A stretch of 64,000 bases of DNA, taken from NCBI GenBank assembly GCA_963402885.1, contig OY727095.1, forward strand, positions 19,535,001 through 19,599,000. Direction: 5' to 3'. Positions 41,230 through 53,040 of this stretch are shown here, piece by piece. Source of the stretch: Antedon bifida (taxonomy: Eukaryota > Echinodermata > Crinoidea > Comatulida > Antedonidae). Both the position numbers and the translations under genes were made by a program. Positions within the stretch are counted from its first letter, which is position 1. The number at the start of each line of letters is the position of its first letter. The notes under the pieces were generated by a model, which worked only from the letters and a program-made list of their open reading frames with translations, had not been told where the DNA came from and made no database searches.

Positions 41230-41463
41230 TTGGATTTGTTTATTGTACTATATTTATTTATTAGATTACAGCATCTGATTTTTTTGAAGTCAGAAGTGGA
41301 ACAAATATTTATTTCATCAACATGGATGTTGGACATTGCAAAGACATTTTTTAAGGAAGAAATAAAAACCCACAAGAAATATTATGATACTATTGAAAAG
41401 CTGACACCATTGCTAATCAAAACTAACGAGGAAAGAAACAGAGATAAAATTCTCCGACAATAA
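41230..41463 (+). CDS. Unidentified short ORF
   Basis: A 77-residue plus-strand ORF with a hydrophobic start (LFIVLYLFIRLQHLIFL) and a lysine/glutamate-rich end (HKKYYDTIEKLTPLLIKTNE). It follows the MULE remnant and may be its 3' coding part in another frame. Not recognised. 41500-41720 contains further lysine-rich short readings (KTEETKRKLNEALNIIKEKN). Confidence 0.2.
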   Translation: MDLFIVLYLFIRLQHLIFLKSEVEQIFISSTWMLDIAKTFFKEEIKTHKKYYDTIEKLTPLLIKTNEERNRDKILRQ

Positions 41464-41739
41464 AATAACCAAAACAAAAAACTATATAATAAACATGCAT
41501 ACAGGAGAAATCACAGAAGAAAATAACAACGATCATAACGGACTGGAAGTTATTGACAACATTATTAAACAAGAAAACTGGAGCAGAAGACGGAAGAAAC
41601 AAAAAGGAAACTCAACGAAGCTTTAAATATAATCAAAGAAAAGAACTCTTTAAATAAGAAATACGAACTAAAAACCCCACAATCAGAGCAATTGAACTAC
41701 TTCAATCCATAGCCTGCATATATCCTTCTAACATACCAC

Positions 41740-42180
41740 TAAATTTTACTTTTAACACGAACCGCATGATTTATATATATATCAATTAATTACACCACCT
41801 GCAACAAACCATAACCCATCCATTTTCAAAAGTATTATCAAAACAGAAACACATCGATACAACAGACTTTCATGTAACAAACACGAATATATACACATAA
41901 ACACACTTTTAAAACTTCGATTACAAAAACTGGGATACAGTAAAAAATTCATCTGAAAACACACACAACCTTATAACAAAAGCTGGAAGAAGAAAGGAAA
42001 GAACACTACAAAAGACAAACACACTTTATTTATTAAAACAAAATACAACAGAACAACAGACACATCTGACATCGTACAAGGCATACGGTAATCAACAACC
42101 ATAAACATATGATCGACACACATTACAACATTAAATTCATCAACTATAACGACAAGAAATTAAAATTAATTTTAATAACT
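41740..42180 (+). pseudogene. Penelope- or LINE-like RT downstream fragment
   Basis: The plus-strand frame reads HNPSIFKSIIKTETHRYNRL, NTLLKLRLQKLGYSKKFI, a stop, and TLFIKTKYNRTTDTSDIVQG. The pattern (a KSI...E..RY.RLS.N line, then L..L.KLGY, then an IKTKYN line) is that of the region after the RT palm in Penelope-like and related retroelements that carry GIY-YIG endonucleases. The strand is strongly A/C-rich, unlike neighbouring DNA. RT motifs and the nuclease are missing. Confidence 0.4.
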
Positions 42181-42243
42181 TGAATATAGGAATTTAACGA
42201 ATTATACGAGTATTCAAATATAACTTACTTTTACTTTATACTG

Positions 42244-42730
42244 TTATTTATAGTTTATATATGATGAACTTTCGAAAATAAAAGAAACTATATATAGAGA
42301 AATATGTGTCTGAGGACAAACGTCAAATAAAGGATGTTTGCCATTGACGGGTTCCTCGCCTTTGATGTTGTCATACTCATCATCTGTCTGTGTGTCACTA
42401 CTGATCGGCCGACTTGAGATGGTACTATCACTACTACTATCGTCGGTATTTGAGACATTTTCTGGTGATGTAAAAATGGAGCTACTCCTGTCTAATTCAA
42501 AATCAGACTCACTTTCGCTTGACGAAGAACTTGTCAATATTGATTCCCTTAATAAAGGGGCCAGTTGCTTTTATTAGCTAATATTACTGCTTTCAAATAT
42601 CGAGCATGTCTAGGGTTAAACCCATGACGTTTTGATAGTACATGTCGTCTCTTTTGCGGTGTTGCCAGAAATTGCTCTTCTGTTGTGGCGGTATCACTTG
42701 AATCAATGTTGCATACTACTAGTCCTACCT
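42244..42730 (-). pseudogene. Ser/Asp-rich ORF of unknown function
   Basis: The minus-strand reading begins SDTATTEEQFLATPQKRRHV, KRHGFNPRHARYLKAVILAN, then after a one-base shift enters SSSSESESDFELDRSSSIFT with many acidic serines (possible casein-kinase-type sites). It ends in GEEPVNGKHPLFDV. No domain recognised. The upstream part looks like genuine coding sequence with a frameshift near 42570. It could be the disordered N-terminus of a transposon or host nuclear protein. Confidence 0.3.
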
Positions 42731-42949
42731 ACAGTATCGAAATTAATAAAATATTAAAAACAAATCACGCAAACAATTATATAGCAAAAAGAATATAAAG
42801 CCTTATTATAATATAAGTTAAGTTATATTATATTGAAAAATCAATACTTGATTTAAATAAAGTTCTTTCCAATCCAAACATATTACCGCGAAATTTGAAA
42901 GACGATGCAAGCTTGTGCACAATATGTCAAAAGGGCAGCCCTGACTAGG

Positions 42950-43260
42950 CATAACTAGCTTAGGCTAGCTACCTACCTACATCTAGTCTTAAATAGGACT
43001 TGCCCAAATTTAGCTCATTGTATTAGTAGAAACTAATACAATATGTCTATTCTATAGCTAGGCCTATTCCGGATAGACATAGGCCTATATGTATATTACA
43101 GGTCCTGGCATAGTAGATTTGCTTTTTTTTAAAAAAAGAAATGTGACGCACATAGGCCTAGTTAGGCCTATATACAACATAGGCTAAGCCTACATGTATG
43201 TAGCTAATAGGGCTATATGCCTATATTATACTATCTAGCTAGCTAGGCTAATGGGTCTTG
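42950..43260. repeat. TAGGCCTA/TAGCTAG-rich stretch
   Basis: A dense group of TAGGCCTA, AGGCCTATAT and AGCTAGCTAGG motifs. Similar groups occur near 2680-2700 and 43860-43910, and single copies throughout the window. No coding potential seen. Confidence 0.6.
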
Positions 43261-43462
43261 TTATAAGTTTACACATCCCAAATAAAATGTAGGACTCATC
43301 ATGTAAATGTACAGTGTTTAGCTCTTCATTTTTCATCTAGCGTTTGTAGCGTTCCGCTCTCTGGCACACGACGATAGGAGCCGGACGACACACGCCGTAT
43401 ATATGTGACATGTCATGCGTCTTCATTATTATCTGTGGATCATTTTTTTAACAATCATCATT

Positions 43463-44115
43463 ATGGATGGGTCTGATAACATTAATGATTTGGATAAATT
43501 ACGATCCTGTTACGAGAAATGTAATAAAAATCGAAAATATTGTAGAGACACGGTGGGAATTTAACGACTATTTGGTAGGAGACCGTGTTAGAGCAAAGTG
43601 CCCAGGTTTTGGTACACAGACAGGACTGATTGGAGAAATAGGCTGTAAGTTAATTTATTTGGTCAAACAGCACTCATTGTATAGCCTTAGGTTTGACAAC
43701 CGTAACAAAGTCATAAATTAATTTGTGATAGACCTATTAATAAAACTTATGAAATGGTCTAGCCTATTAACTAAGATTTTAAAAATAATAAATTAACTTA
43801 ACGTCACTGGAGGACAACTAAAATTTATAATTACCAATAATAATGGTTAGGGCCTACCCCTCTAGGGTCTAATGTAGGCTAGGCCCTAGGTAGGCCTATA
43901 TAACTCTACCAACCTAAAAAGTATACCTGTTTGCCAACATTTAGTTTTACTTTTAGGCTATATTATTTTTTGCAGATGAATCAATGCGGAAAAAATTCTA
44001 TAAAATACTTTCTGGCCCAGAGTTCCCAGATTTTGTCTCCCAATTCCTGGAAAGTGAAATAAATATCCAGGAAGGACATCAATTATTCCATCATCCATAT
44101 ACCATAACATACTAA
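43463..44115 (+). CDS. Candidate two-exon gene upstream of BEN domain
   Basis: From the ATG at 43463 one frame reads MDGSDNINDLDKLRSCYEKC, NKNRKYCRD; a +1 shift near 43550 leads to FNDYLVGDRVRAKCPGFGTQ and TGLIGEIG. A GT donor follows (GGCT|GTAAGT at 43651). An acceptor TTTTTTTGCAG at 43966-43976 opens a second exon reading ESMRKKFYKILSGPEFPDFV and SQFLESEINIQEGHQLFHHP to a stop near 44113. Phase fits if the donor is used. The upstream 100 bp (43330-43430) are CpG-richer than the surroundings. It could be the N-terminus of the BEN-domain gene at 44264. The frameshift argues for a pseudogene. Confidence 0.35.
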
Positions 44116-44263
44116 AGCCTGAATGTGGTGAACTGGGTAGTGTTGGTGGGTTGTTCATGAATGTTATTGGGGTCTCTAGGGTTGAGGTACCCATAGAAGG
44201 TTACATTGAAATTCTTGTTGTGATTGCTGATCAGCAACTTAATTTGTTGTGGTACGCTAGACC

Positions 44264-44650
44264 ATGCCTGGATTAATTTGGAAGTTTGCTCCCCGGGTAT
44301 CAAGCGTGCGAGCATGCAGCAAGAAGCAGCTCTGCAAACAAATTTGTTGCTGGGGGAAAACCAACGGGAAAGCCGACAGTAATGGTGTAGTACACATTGG
44401 GGGGGCAACAGAAATGGCCAGACTGCTGGACATCATGTTCACGCCACAGGAGCTGGCAAAATCAAATTTATTTGGCTCCAAAAAGATGGAGAATGGCCAA
44501 ATAGTGGTAAGGCCACCATTCGTTCATTCGATTCGTTCGCGGGCACTATTTTGGTAAATCGAGAAAGAATTTCCTGGTGCCACCACAGACAACTATATTG
44601 CGCTGAAAGAGGCTGTAAACAGCAAGTGCAGAAGAGTATTTTATTTGTAT
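44264..44650 (+). pseudogene. BEN-domain fragment
   Basis: The plus-strand reading NGVVHIGGATEMARLLDIMF, TPQELAKSNLFGSKKMENGQ, followed after a shift by DNYIALKEAVNSKCRRVFY, matches the BEN domain pattern: a V-x-I-G start, then ARxLL...VFT..EL..S...G, then a helix ending in IN.KC. BEN domains bind DNA or mediate chromatin contacts. The upstream portion (LGENQRESRQ frame, KRASMQQEAALQTNLLLGEN) looks like a coiled segment in another frame. Two frameshifts, near 44370 and 44555. 44650-45100 has no gene. Confidence 0.5.
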
Positions 44651-45119
44651 TAATTTAAATTTATATGTTTTTAAGGTTATAGGGATTTGTAGAGGCTAGA
44701 TCTGGGGTGGGGAAAGGGTGGGTTTGTTTTTCTATTATTATTGTAAAGTTAGCATTGTATGTTGAAATAAATTATTATTATTATTATATGTTTTGTAAAT
44801 TTTAATATTTCTGTATATTGATTTAAAGACTATATTTAATTTATTTAATTTAAAGACGAATAATCGGTACTCCCTCGTATGCAACATTTTAGCTGCGTCC
44901 AGAAGGATGTCACAATACAATAGATATCGCGACCAGCTGCAGGACAATCTGTCTGAAATTTGATGGAGATGACGCCTTAAACATATTTTAACATAAATCA
45001 ACATTTTGCACACATAAGCCAACAACATATATGAACACACTGTAAAAAAATAGATTCATTGAGTAAAAACGTTAAATGCACTATAGAAACAGCAACTATG
45101 CCTAGCCCGTCACTCAAAA

Positions 45120-46735
45120 GAAAAAATTATGGACCACACAAGCGATGAATTTTTAAAAGTAATAGCTGAATCTACAGCTGAGCCAATAGTTTCCTCAGCA
45201 AAGAACCAGACGACAATGAAGACTTGAAGAGCAGATATTAGGTCAAGATTAAAAAGAAACAATCTGTGTTTCTAAAATCAAACAAAGGTTGAAGGATGTG
45301 ATGTTGCCACTTGGTGACAATTTTGAAGCTCTCGCAGATTTTTAACAGACATACGAGGAAAAGGATACGTACCTAATATATAAAATAAATAACAAGACTT
45401 TCAACAACAAACATAGTTATGTTTTTAAGTCCAGCAAACAAATGGCAGAACTGGCTTTATCAATAGACAGAGACCAAGATGGCATATTGTCAAGTGAATA
45501 TGCCTATGTTGACGACCTGGCTTTCAATAGACAGAGACCAAGATGGCATATTGTCAATTGAATATGCCTATGTTGACAGCAAACAACCACTGTTGAGGTT
45601 ATGTTACAATCACATTATGGGTATACCATACACTAATGCAACCGAGAAAGAGGACACCACTAACCTTGGAACATTTTGGAATGATTTCAATGAGATGCTC
45701 TCTGACCCTGTTGGACATACAGTAATTTTCAATCCTTATGGTTTTGTTGCAGATGAAAATCATGCCAACTGGAAAAGTATAAAGAATGTTTTCGGCAATG
45801 ATGGAGTTCGTAGAACTGTATCATGCCAATTTCATTACAAGCAAAGCATACAACAACATGCAAAAAAATACCGCTAGATGATGCTGCACAATTCATTGAG
45901 GTCACAAATTCTATACTCACTGCATATGCCATTATTGAACTGAATGAAGTATGCAAAGAAATGACCAAGTTCACTGAGAAGCATCAAGTTCTTCAGAACT
46001 GATATTCCTGGTGGCATGCTAGAAGAAGTCATATTTTTCAGGGCCTACAAACCAAGTGATGCACCAATTTCAAAATTGGCTGAGGTAGGGCATGCTAAAA
46101 GTGTGTAGAAGCAAAAAATTTCCCTTTTAGAAGCAGCTAGGCAAGACGTAATCGATGCCATTAGCCGAGCTTAACGGTTTCAAAGAAGGTCAACATAAGG
46201 GGAGGAAAAGTAGAAAGAGAATAATGCATTGAAATATCGCAATACAAAGAAGAAAACTGCTCAATATGCCGAAGAGGTGGAGCGTCTCTTCATTCCAGAT
46301 CAAGGGAATCATCGCTGCCAGAACCAAATAAAGACATTTTATTTAAAAGGCCACCAGGGACCAATGACGAGCCTCCAGTACAGTATGTGCTTGTTTTTCA
46401 ACTATTGTAATAACCTTAAAACATGCTATGGTTGCAAAGAAAGATTTTCCGATCGCTACAAAATCAACCTCAAATAGGAAATACACAAAAGATGGCAAAG
46501 AAAATGTAGCATCAAAGGTATCTGCGGCCTACTTCTATCTAAACATGAACTGCGTAAGGAAGGTTAAACCATACACAGAAATCCACGAAACAGTAATTCA
46601 CAATGAGGTAAAAGCATTGTTAAGAGCAGGAAATGTACAGGTTTTTAAAAATATTTGGAATAAAAGACTTTCAAATTATTACTTATTAAATACCATGATC
46701 ACTACCCATGAATGCTCTTGTAACTTCACATAATT
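45120..46735 (+). pseudogene. MULE/SWIM transposase remnant
   Basis: The plus-strand pieces in order are DEFLKVIAESTAEPIVSSAK; LPLGDNFEALADF; TYLIYKINNKTFNNKHSYVF; KSSKQMAELALSIDRDQDGI with SEYAYVD (first acidic block, duplicated); KQPLLRLCYNHIMGIPYTNA; VIFNPYGFVADENHANWKSI (second acidic block); SCQFHYKQSIQQHAKK; DIPGGMLEEVIFFRAYKPSD. The C-terminal SWIM-like part is PPGTNDEPPVQYVLVFQ, KTCYGCKERFSDRYK, SAAYFYLNMNCVRKVKPYTE and HNEVKALLRAGNVQVF. The longest open part is 45550-45877. Many frameshifts. The domain order is complete enough to recognise a full-length ancestor. Confidence 0.7.
45451..45581. repeat. 66-bp tandem duplication in MULE coding region
   Basis: CAATAGACAGAGACCAAGAT with about 46 more bases occurs twice with a 66-bp period (45451-45516 and 45517-45581), differing at two or three positions and by one deleted base. 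It duplicates the catalytic YVD block, and the lost base shifts frame. Confidence 0.9.
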
Positions 46736-46739
46736 TATT

Positions 46740-48050
46740 ATAAATACATCATGTAAATTTTTGGATCCTTCTGTGATTTTTAATCATTATTAATTAATAA
46801 TTATTATTAATGTGTATTATATTGTTTTACTGTCAAATGTATTATACATCGACAAAGATACTTGGGAGGATGCACCAACGGTCACGTGTACATCGTCAAA
46901 CATCATTTGCAATTGAACGTTTGCAAGGCAAGTTACCAATTGGGTTACCAATTTTCGGATGAGAAAGCGACATTTCAATATATTTGTAGGAGAATACAAC
47001 ATGAATTGAAATTGCCTGTGGATTTGACCAGAAATTTGGTTTTCCTCAATATTCTGGAGCCATAGATGATACCCACTCTCTTAATAATAATAATGTAAAT
47101 AAGTATTCTCTATATTTACAGACAAGATTCAGTTGAAAATCTGCTCAAACTAAATAAGGCTGAAAACCAAGTTGAACTAAAAAAAGCCAACGATTATTAA
47201 GAGAAAATTCCTTGGCAGAAAAATGGCCAGAATTCAAACAGAGGTATACATTGTCGACAGAAAAAAAAAGAAAACAATGTGTTAATGAATCAATTAACTT
47301 AGTGAAAGCTGTTTTACAAGGTGATGGATAGCATTACAGGAATACAATTGATAGATCCTTCGGGAAGTATAGTTAGAAGGAATGGCACAGAAACTAAAAC
47401 AATCAAATACCCATGTAAATAAATTGTTATTCGGAAAGACAAAAACTAAGTATCTGAGACATACTGAGAGCTAATGTATCTATAGCAGCCAAATGTTCGT
47501 AATTAGAACAGCTACAGGACTGATGCAAAGATTTTTTAAAATTTAATTTAAAAATTATATATTTACCATTAAACCATTGGCAAATAAAGGGACTATGAAC
47601 CATTAGAGCATAAGCTAGTGCATATATTGTCACATTTTCTAATTTTGAACAATTGTGATCTTTACAATTAAGCTATAAACTGGGGATGGAACAAGAATCA
47701 GTAAATCGGACTGCACATATTTACTGCTGGTTTTGTACTTAATAATCATTTTAAGTCTCCTGATTAAATTCTTGCCATGGCAAAGGGTCAGGAAAGTTAT
47801 ACAACTATCCGTGATATTGCATTTGACATGATAAACAACAGTACCCACAGTTTGAACAAATTAACAGTTGGTGTTAAAGATTATTCACTACTGTAAAATA
47901 TGTCCTTTGCGCTGATTTAAAGTTTTTACATTATTATTATTGGACTTGGGGTCGGATTATTGTTATCTGTGTTGCTTTGCACCAATAAAAGAATTTAGAC
48001 TCTTTGATAAGCAATAAGATTAATTAAAATTTTAACTGCCTTCATAAACC
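46740..48050. other. No confident gene; weak coding traces
   Basis: 46862-47065 (GGCTNGHVYIVKHHLQLNVC-like) is open on the plus strand but unrecognised. 47113-47260 reads SVENLLKLNKAENQVELKKA and LAEKWPEFKQRYTLS in two frames, a coiled-coil-like trace. The remainder is AT-rich. Confidence 0.3.
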
Positions 48051-48489
48051 AATTTATTGCAGAAGATGTTTATCCAGGACCTGCTTCTTATGTTTTTACG
48101 AATATCAGACCAACTTACTAGACAGTTTAAAAACTAAAAAATGTTGTAAGAGCATTTATTGCAATTTGAAATATTCGTACAAATTTGGATTATAACAGTA
48201 CTGGCATTTTTAAACCTGCACTGAAACTGCATTAATGAAATATGCAACTTCCAAGGGGCCCAACTTTTCAGTTACCGGTAGGCTTTTGTAATCCAATGGA
48301 TGATGATGAGTTTTTAGCCGATCTCTTAACAAGATGATGTACCGGAAATGTCAGAAGAAAACAGTTTGTATTACCTAGCAGGGTCTGTGTTTCAAAAATA
48401 TAACATCAGTTACACTGTGACTATTGCCTGTCTTCAACAACACATAGCATCATCTAATTTAACTAAACTAAAAGATCACATGGGTGAAA

Positions 48490-49560
48490 GTATATCCATC
48501 CGAATCGGTGTTCAACATTGTTAAGGATACAGAAATGCTGTTTCGTCGATAAAGCCAGTTTTATTAATGCAACTAATGTTAACCAATACATTTTAGAACA
48601 AGCTCAGGTGAGAAAAAAAAGCTTAGGTGCGACTAAGAAAAAATACTAGAATGTTTGGAAACAAAATTCTAGACTTCAACATTGCATGACAAGAACACGA
48701 CTGCCGATCTATTTCATACAAGAAAAGAGTAGGAGCAACCATTTGGTGGAAACTTTTAACAGAAGGCCAGTACTATAACTGTAACGCATTACATCTTTAA
48801 GTGTTGACCAAGCTGAATTCAATGCATCCCAGCAGTTCAGAATACAAAAAAAAACTATAAGCTAGAAATATCTAGAAAAAGTACAGAAGCATAAACGTCT
48901 TTGGGACATTAATCCGAAAACCTACAAGCACCGTGAAATTAAATGCTTGGTAACAAATAGCAGACATTTTTAAAGTAGGTAGATTGAGACTAGCTAGTCT
49001 GGATGCCTCAAGGCCAATAATTCAAACCAAATGATGGAGAAAAGATTAAATGGTGAAGAAATGCAGAAACAATGACAATGATTGTGGAAAAAATAAATTG
49101 AAATGTAGGATAAATTGTGGGATGTACAGTAAACCGTCTCATGAACATATATTTTGGTTATAATTGATGGTATGGACAAAAGTAAGAAAGACTTGATAAG
49201 TATTACTTACAGTTAGCCAACAGTGTAAAAGACGGAATTAGCCACATGCATAAAGACATCGACTAACTTTTTTCTTGTTTGACATTTGAATGTCCACTAC
49301 TATGCACTCTGGATCACTTGAAAAAAATGATTACAAATTTATACAGGGCAACATCAGGCATTTGTATGATATGAAAGACTGGATATATCCCATAACAAAA
49401 TGTTACCTTGACCTTGCTGTTTAGCAAAATCAGTGGAAGTATACCAAAAAGAGTAGTTTGTAGTAGCAATAAAATTTAACTGGACATACTTATGCACTTG
49501 TCCTCCTTTGACAATGCATGTCAAAAACAAGCGTGAATAGTTGAATCTGGAAAAGTCCAT
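48490..49560 (+). pseudogene. Decayed transposon ORF, possibly DUF7869-type
   Basis: Coding traces in shifting plus-strand frames: EQAQVRKKSLGATKKKY; VGATIWWKLLTEGQYYN; KVQKHKRLWDINPKTYKHRE; ILVIIDGMDKSKKDL at about 49150; GISHMHKDID at about 49238; and NIRHLYDMKDWIYPITKCYL at about 49351 followed by QWKYTKKSSL. The series I-x-D-x-M-D-x-(S/A)-K, then a GHTHEDID-like motif, then YD.K.W..P, is that of DUF7869-type mobile proteins. Here the H-x-H-x-DID motif is degraded. Very many stops. This is a tentative call. Confidence 0.3.
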
Positions 49561-51110
49561 CGGTGGGCATACTCATACAAGTTTTCAAGTGATGTTCATT
49601 TTTTGTAATGCAAATATTAAACAATTATCCCATTAAGAAAATATTGAATACACAAAAGATGTGAAAGAGGTTGTGCATTTTGGAACTTGAAGGGAGATCA
49701 TTTGTTTTAGAAAAGAGGGACTTGGGCTTTTAACAATGTATTCAACATACAGTAAAATGGGCACTAATGTGTTTTAATCAGAATTCTATTCATCATTCAT
49801 TGGAGCAGTTTGAACTGTACACTCCAAATACCATGCCTGTCGCCATGTAACTGTAACTTTATCTACCCTCATCAGACAGTTTCAAGAATCAATGTATTTA
49901 GATGTTTCCATACCAAAAATTGAGTTGAACACAAGAGTACGCGGAGTTGTGCTGAATTTTCTTTAGGTAGTATTGTAGTCGGTCATGCAGATCAATTGTA
50001 CAGTTTGCTGTTCATAAAGTTCAGCCTTTTCAAAGTTACCATTAATATTATGTGTTCTGCATTCTCCAGCTGAATGGTAATTTCAGTTGACTTCAAATTG
50101 CTGTGATGATGCTCTTTGAATATAGTTACAGTTGTAGATTGCACATTTGTTATGCAACATAAAACACTATACAATTCTAGACAACCTGTTCGACATAAAT
50201 AGGAACTCCTCGTGACCATTCATTTCCCATTTTAAATAAGTCGCAGGCCATAAGAACAATTTGATAGTAGGTAGAGAGCAAAATATATCAGTGCATTTTT
50301 ACCATTTCTGTTGTACAAAAATTGGATATTATGATGCATAAGCTTGATCATCTTGGTTAAAGAAGCTCTTTTGACAAATATAATTTCTTGTTATATGAAA
50401 TAGTTCTGTGCCGGAAAAACCTGCTTCTCTATCTTTCAATGCATACTTCATCATCTTTATTGAAGGTTTAGCCACTGGTATATGTGCTATATTCTGCTAT
50501 TAGATGTCCCACAAACCAAATAGTGATCTAAACATGTTCATATGGCAAATGTCTGTGTATCATTGTAGAAAGATGAAAGAGTTGAAGATATCAAGTTTGA
50601 GATGATCCCATTCCTACTTCAATATTTATTATAGATCAAGCACCAAACCAAACTTCATTTTTGTATATGGTATGAAAACATTTAAATTAACTACATTCTT
50701 GAAACTGTCAGAAGATGAGAGCAAGACAAAAACAACTGTGAATTTCTTGCAATGGATAGGAAAGCAATATTCAGCAATATTTACATTATCTAAAATGTTG
50801 ATAAATCTGTTGGAGAGATCAAGCAGATATGGAAAGCTATTTCAAAGACTAAAAAGGAAGAACAGCTTGAAAAATAAATGTTAGATAAATATTATTTGAA
50901 AAGCTGTTATTACTATCCAGCAACTGAAAATTTTAATATGGTCCTGTCAAAAATTAATAAGTCTATTTTGGTTTTAAAACTTAAAATACATGCATGCCTC
51001 AATGTTCCTGAGTGATAAATAAGAAATTCACATTTTGTGCCTATTATACTGTATCTTGAATAAAATAAGCCTCATGGCCTTAACCATAACTTTTACTAAA
51101 TAATTAGAGA
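49560..51110. other. AT-rich, no gene recognised
   Basis: One plus-strand ORF (50672-50884, KTFKLTTFLKLSEDESKTKT) is open but has no recognised family. It could be the 3' part of the preceding decayed element. Nothing else stands out. Confidence 0.35.
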
Positions 51111-51149
51111 TTGTGGATTCTCTTGTGGTTCCATATTACTTGTTCTATG

Positions 51150-51575
51150 AATTTGCTAGTATTCACTGGATCCTATTTGATCCTCTTAGTGGTGAAGCAA
51201 AAGCTACTGCTGCAGCAAATGTTGAGGCAGTAATGGCTTCAGGATCTAAGTCTGCTGTTGTTATTAAACGCAATCCAGATGGATACGTCAAATACACAGA
51301 AAACCAACATGCCGAAATAGCTAAATTTCACAAACACAAGCAGCTAAGCATTTCTCTTGTATTATGAATAGAAAGGTGAATGAGAGTACAATCTGTGGAT
51401 TTGTGGCTCAACATGAGTGAAACAAGCTACCTCGTAAAGCTTCACTCCAGCTCGGAAAGCAGGGGGAGGGGGATTGTGAACAGAAAAATTGTGATAGCTG
51501 TTGCAAAAGGTGTTTTGAAGTCTAAGGAACAGAAAGGCCTTCTCCATGAACATGGTGGCAACTTAAACCCCTAAA
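51150..51575 (+). pseudogene. Pogo-like transposon N-terminal (CENP-B HTH) fragment
   Basis: The plus-strand reading AKATAAANVEAVMASGSKSA and NPDGYVKYTENQHAEIAKFH, then after a gap SSESRGRGIVNRKIVIAVAK, GVLKSKEQKGLLHEHGGNLN. The Y-V-K-Y-x-x-x-x-x-A-E-I-x-K block and the I.IA.AKG...........L.E.GG.. block are the paired helix-turn-helix regions of pogo-like proteins. One or two frameshifts and an internal deletion are present. The catalytic domain is absent. Confidence 0.5.
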
Positions 51576-51797
51576 AGGAAGGATTATTTCTAAGATAAAC
51601 AAAAACATAAAGGTATTAATAAGGCTAAACAAGCTAGTGATGTGTGCATGTGACAAGCATTATATATAAATAGACGCATAGAAAAACGATGTTTCTTCCA
51701 CATATGCATTAGGAGAAAATGTTTTGATAAGATATCCCTTTTCTAGAACATCAAAGTCTGCTCGCAAACAACGTTATGTTGTCGAAGCAAAAGTTAT

Positions 51798-51932
51798 GAA
51801 GCACACAAGTAAAGAGTGAGTAGTAACCAATCTACACTCTTGGAAACAACAAACACAAGAAACACAAAGGAACAGAGACGTACAAAGAGCAACACAAGTA
51901 AAGGGTGAGTAACCAATCTACACTCTTTCATA
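51798..51932. repeat. Spaced direct repeat of about 38 bp
   Basis: CACAAGTAAAGAGTGAGTAG with AACCAATCTACACTCTT (about 51802-51841) recurs about 93 bp later (about 51894-51930) with small differences. It also contains a short inverted pair, AGAGTG / CACTCT. It could be a terminal remnant near the start of the Gypsy gag region. Confidence 0.7.
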
Positions 51933-51999
51933 CTGACAGTGGCATTTATTTTATACTTTAATAATTCTTGTTAATAATTGTATTATGATTGTCAATATT

Positions 52000-52790
52000 A
52001 CTTATAATTGTAGTTTAAGGTACAATTCTGTTATTAGCCTAATTGATTTCAAACTTATCGTACATTTTCACCTCGACTTACTCGGTCCCAAACCCGTACA
52101 ACCCTTATTAGTACCCCTGGGTTGGCTCCTAACTATAAAAGCCCACCTAGCCCTCCCCCACCATCTCAATCCGAAACAGCTATGCAAATGCGCATGCTTG
52201 AGTTAGAACTTGAACTGCAACGGCTTCGAATGCGTCAACAACCACACCAGGATACTCATAGCCTCATTAATAAGATCCCTAAAATCACAGATAAGGATGA
52301 CATTGATATCTACTTGTCATGCTTTGAGCGTATTGCAGCACAGTGCCAAATTCCCCTGAAAATTTGACCCTGTACACCTTCTCCAAAAATTAACTGGTAA
52401 AGCTAGGGAGGCCTACAACGATATGCCTTTACAGAACTTCACATACAACGACCTTAAAGATGCTATCCTCTTGAAGTACCACCTCACAGCCGAAACATAT
52501 CGGAAACAATTTAGACAAACCCCCAAACCCCTTTCAATGTCCACTAGAGAGTGGGTAGGAAAACTTGATCGAGACATGACGAGGTGGCTCCGAAGTGCAA
52601 AAGTTAACCTACAAGACCCCAAGGAAATTCTTTGACTTTTTTCTTTTAGATCAGGTAATCCAAAAACTCCTCTTTCCACTTGCTTCCCTAATCAAAGAAA
52701 GAGAGCCCAAAACGTCCCATGAATTTTCCCGAATTGCCGATACCTTGATTGAAATTAAAGGTAAACCCAATGTTCAAAGCATTTGAGACG
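52000..52790 (+). pseudogene. Ty3/Gypsy Gag fragment (SCAN-like capsid type)
   Basis: The plus-strand reading has a coiled segment (MRMLELELELQRLRMRQQ), IPKITDKDDIDIYLSCFERI, AAQCQIP, then in another frame LTGKAREAYNDMPLQNFTYN, DLKDAILLKYHLTAETYRKQ, STREWVGKLDRDMTRWLR and, after a shift, ILDFFLLDQVIQKL with ASLIKEREPKTSHEFSRIAD. This is the capsid domain found in a Gypsy clade related to the source of SCAN domains. No zinc knuckles follow. Three frameshifts. Confidence 0.7.
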
Positions 52791-53040
52791 AGACAAGCCA
52801 CAAGATCAAACATTATTTTTACAAAGTTTCGTTATCTGAGTATCGTTGCTGTTCTGGTAAGAAAAAAGGTTAGCCGTTCACAGAGGAAAAATGTATGAAT
52901 TTCTTAGTGTTTTTAATAAGGGAGGTGGAGATACAGTACTTGTGTCTGTTGAAGAAGAAAACAAATTACTTTTATTTATGACAGAAATGATTATAAGTAG
53001 TAACAATATAACTGCATAATAATTGCATGGTAAATGTACC

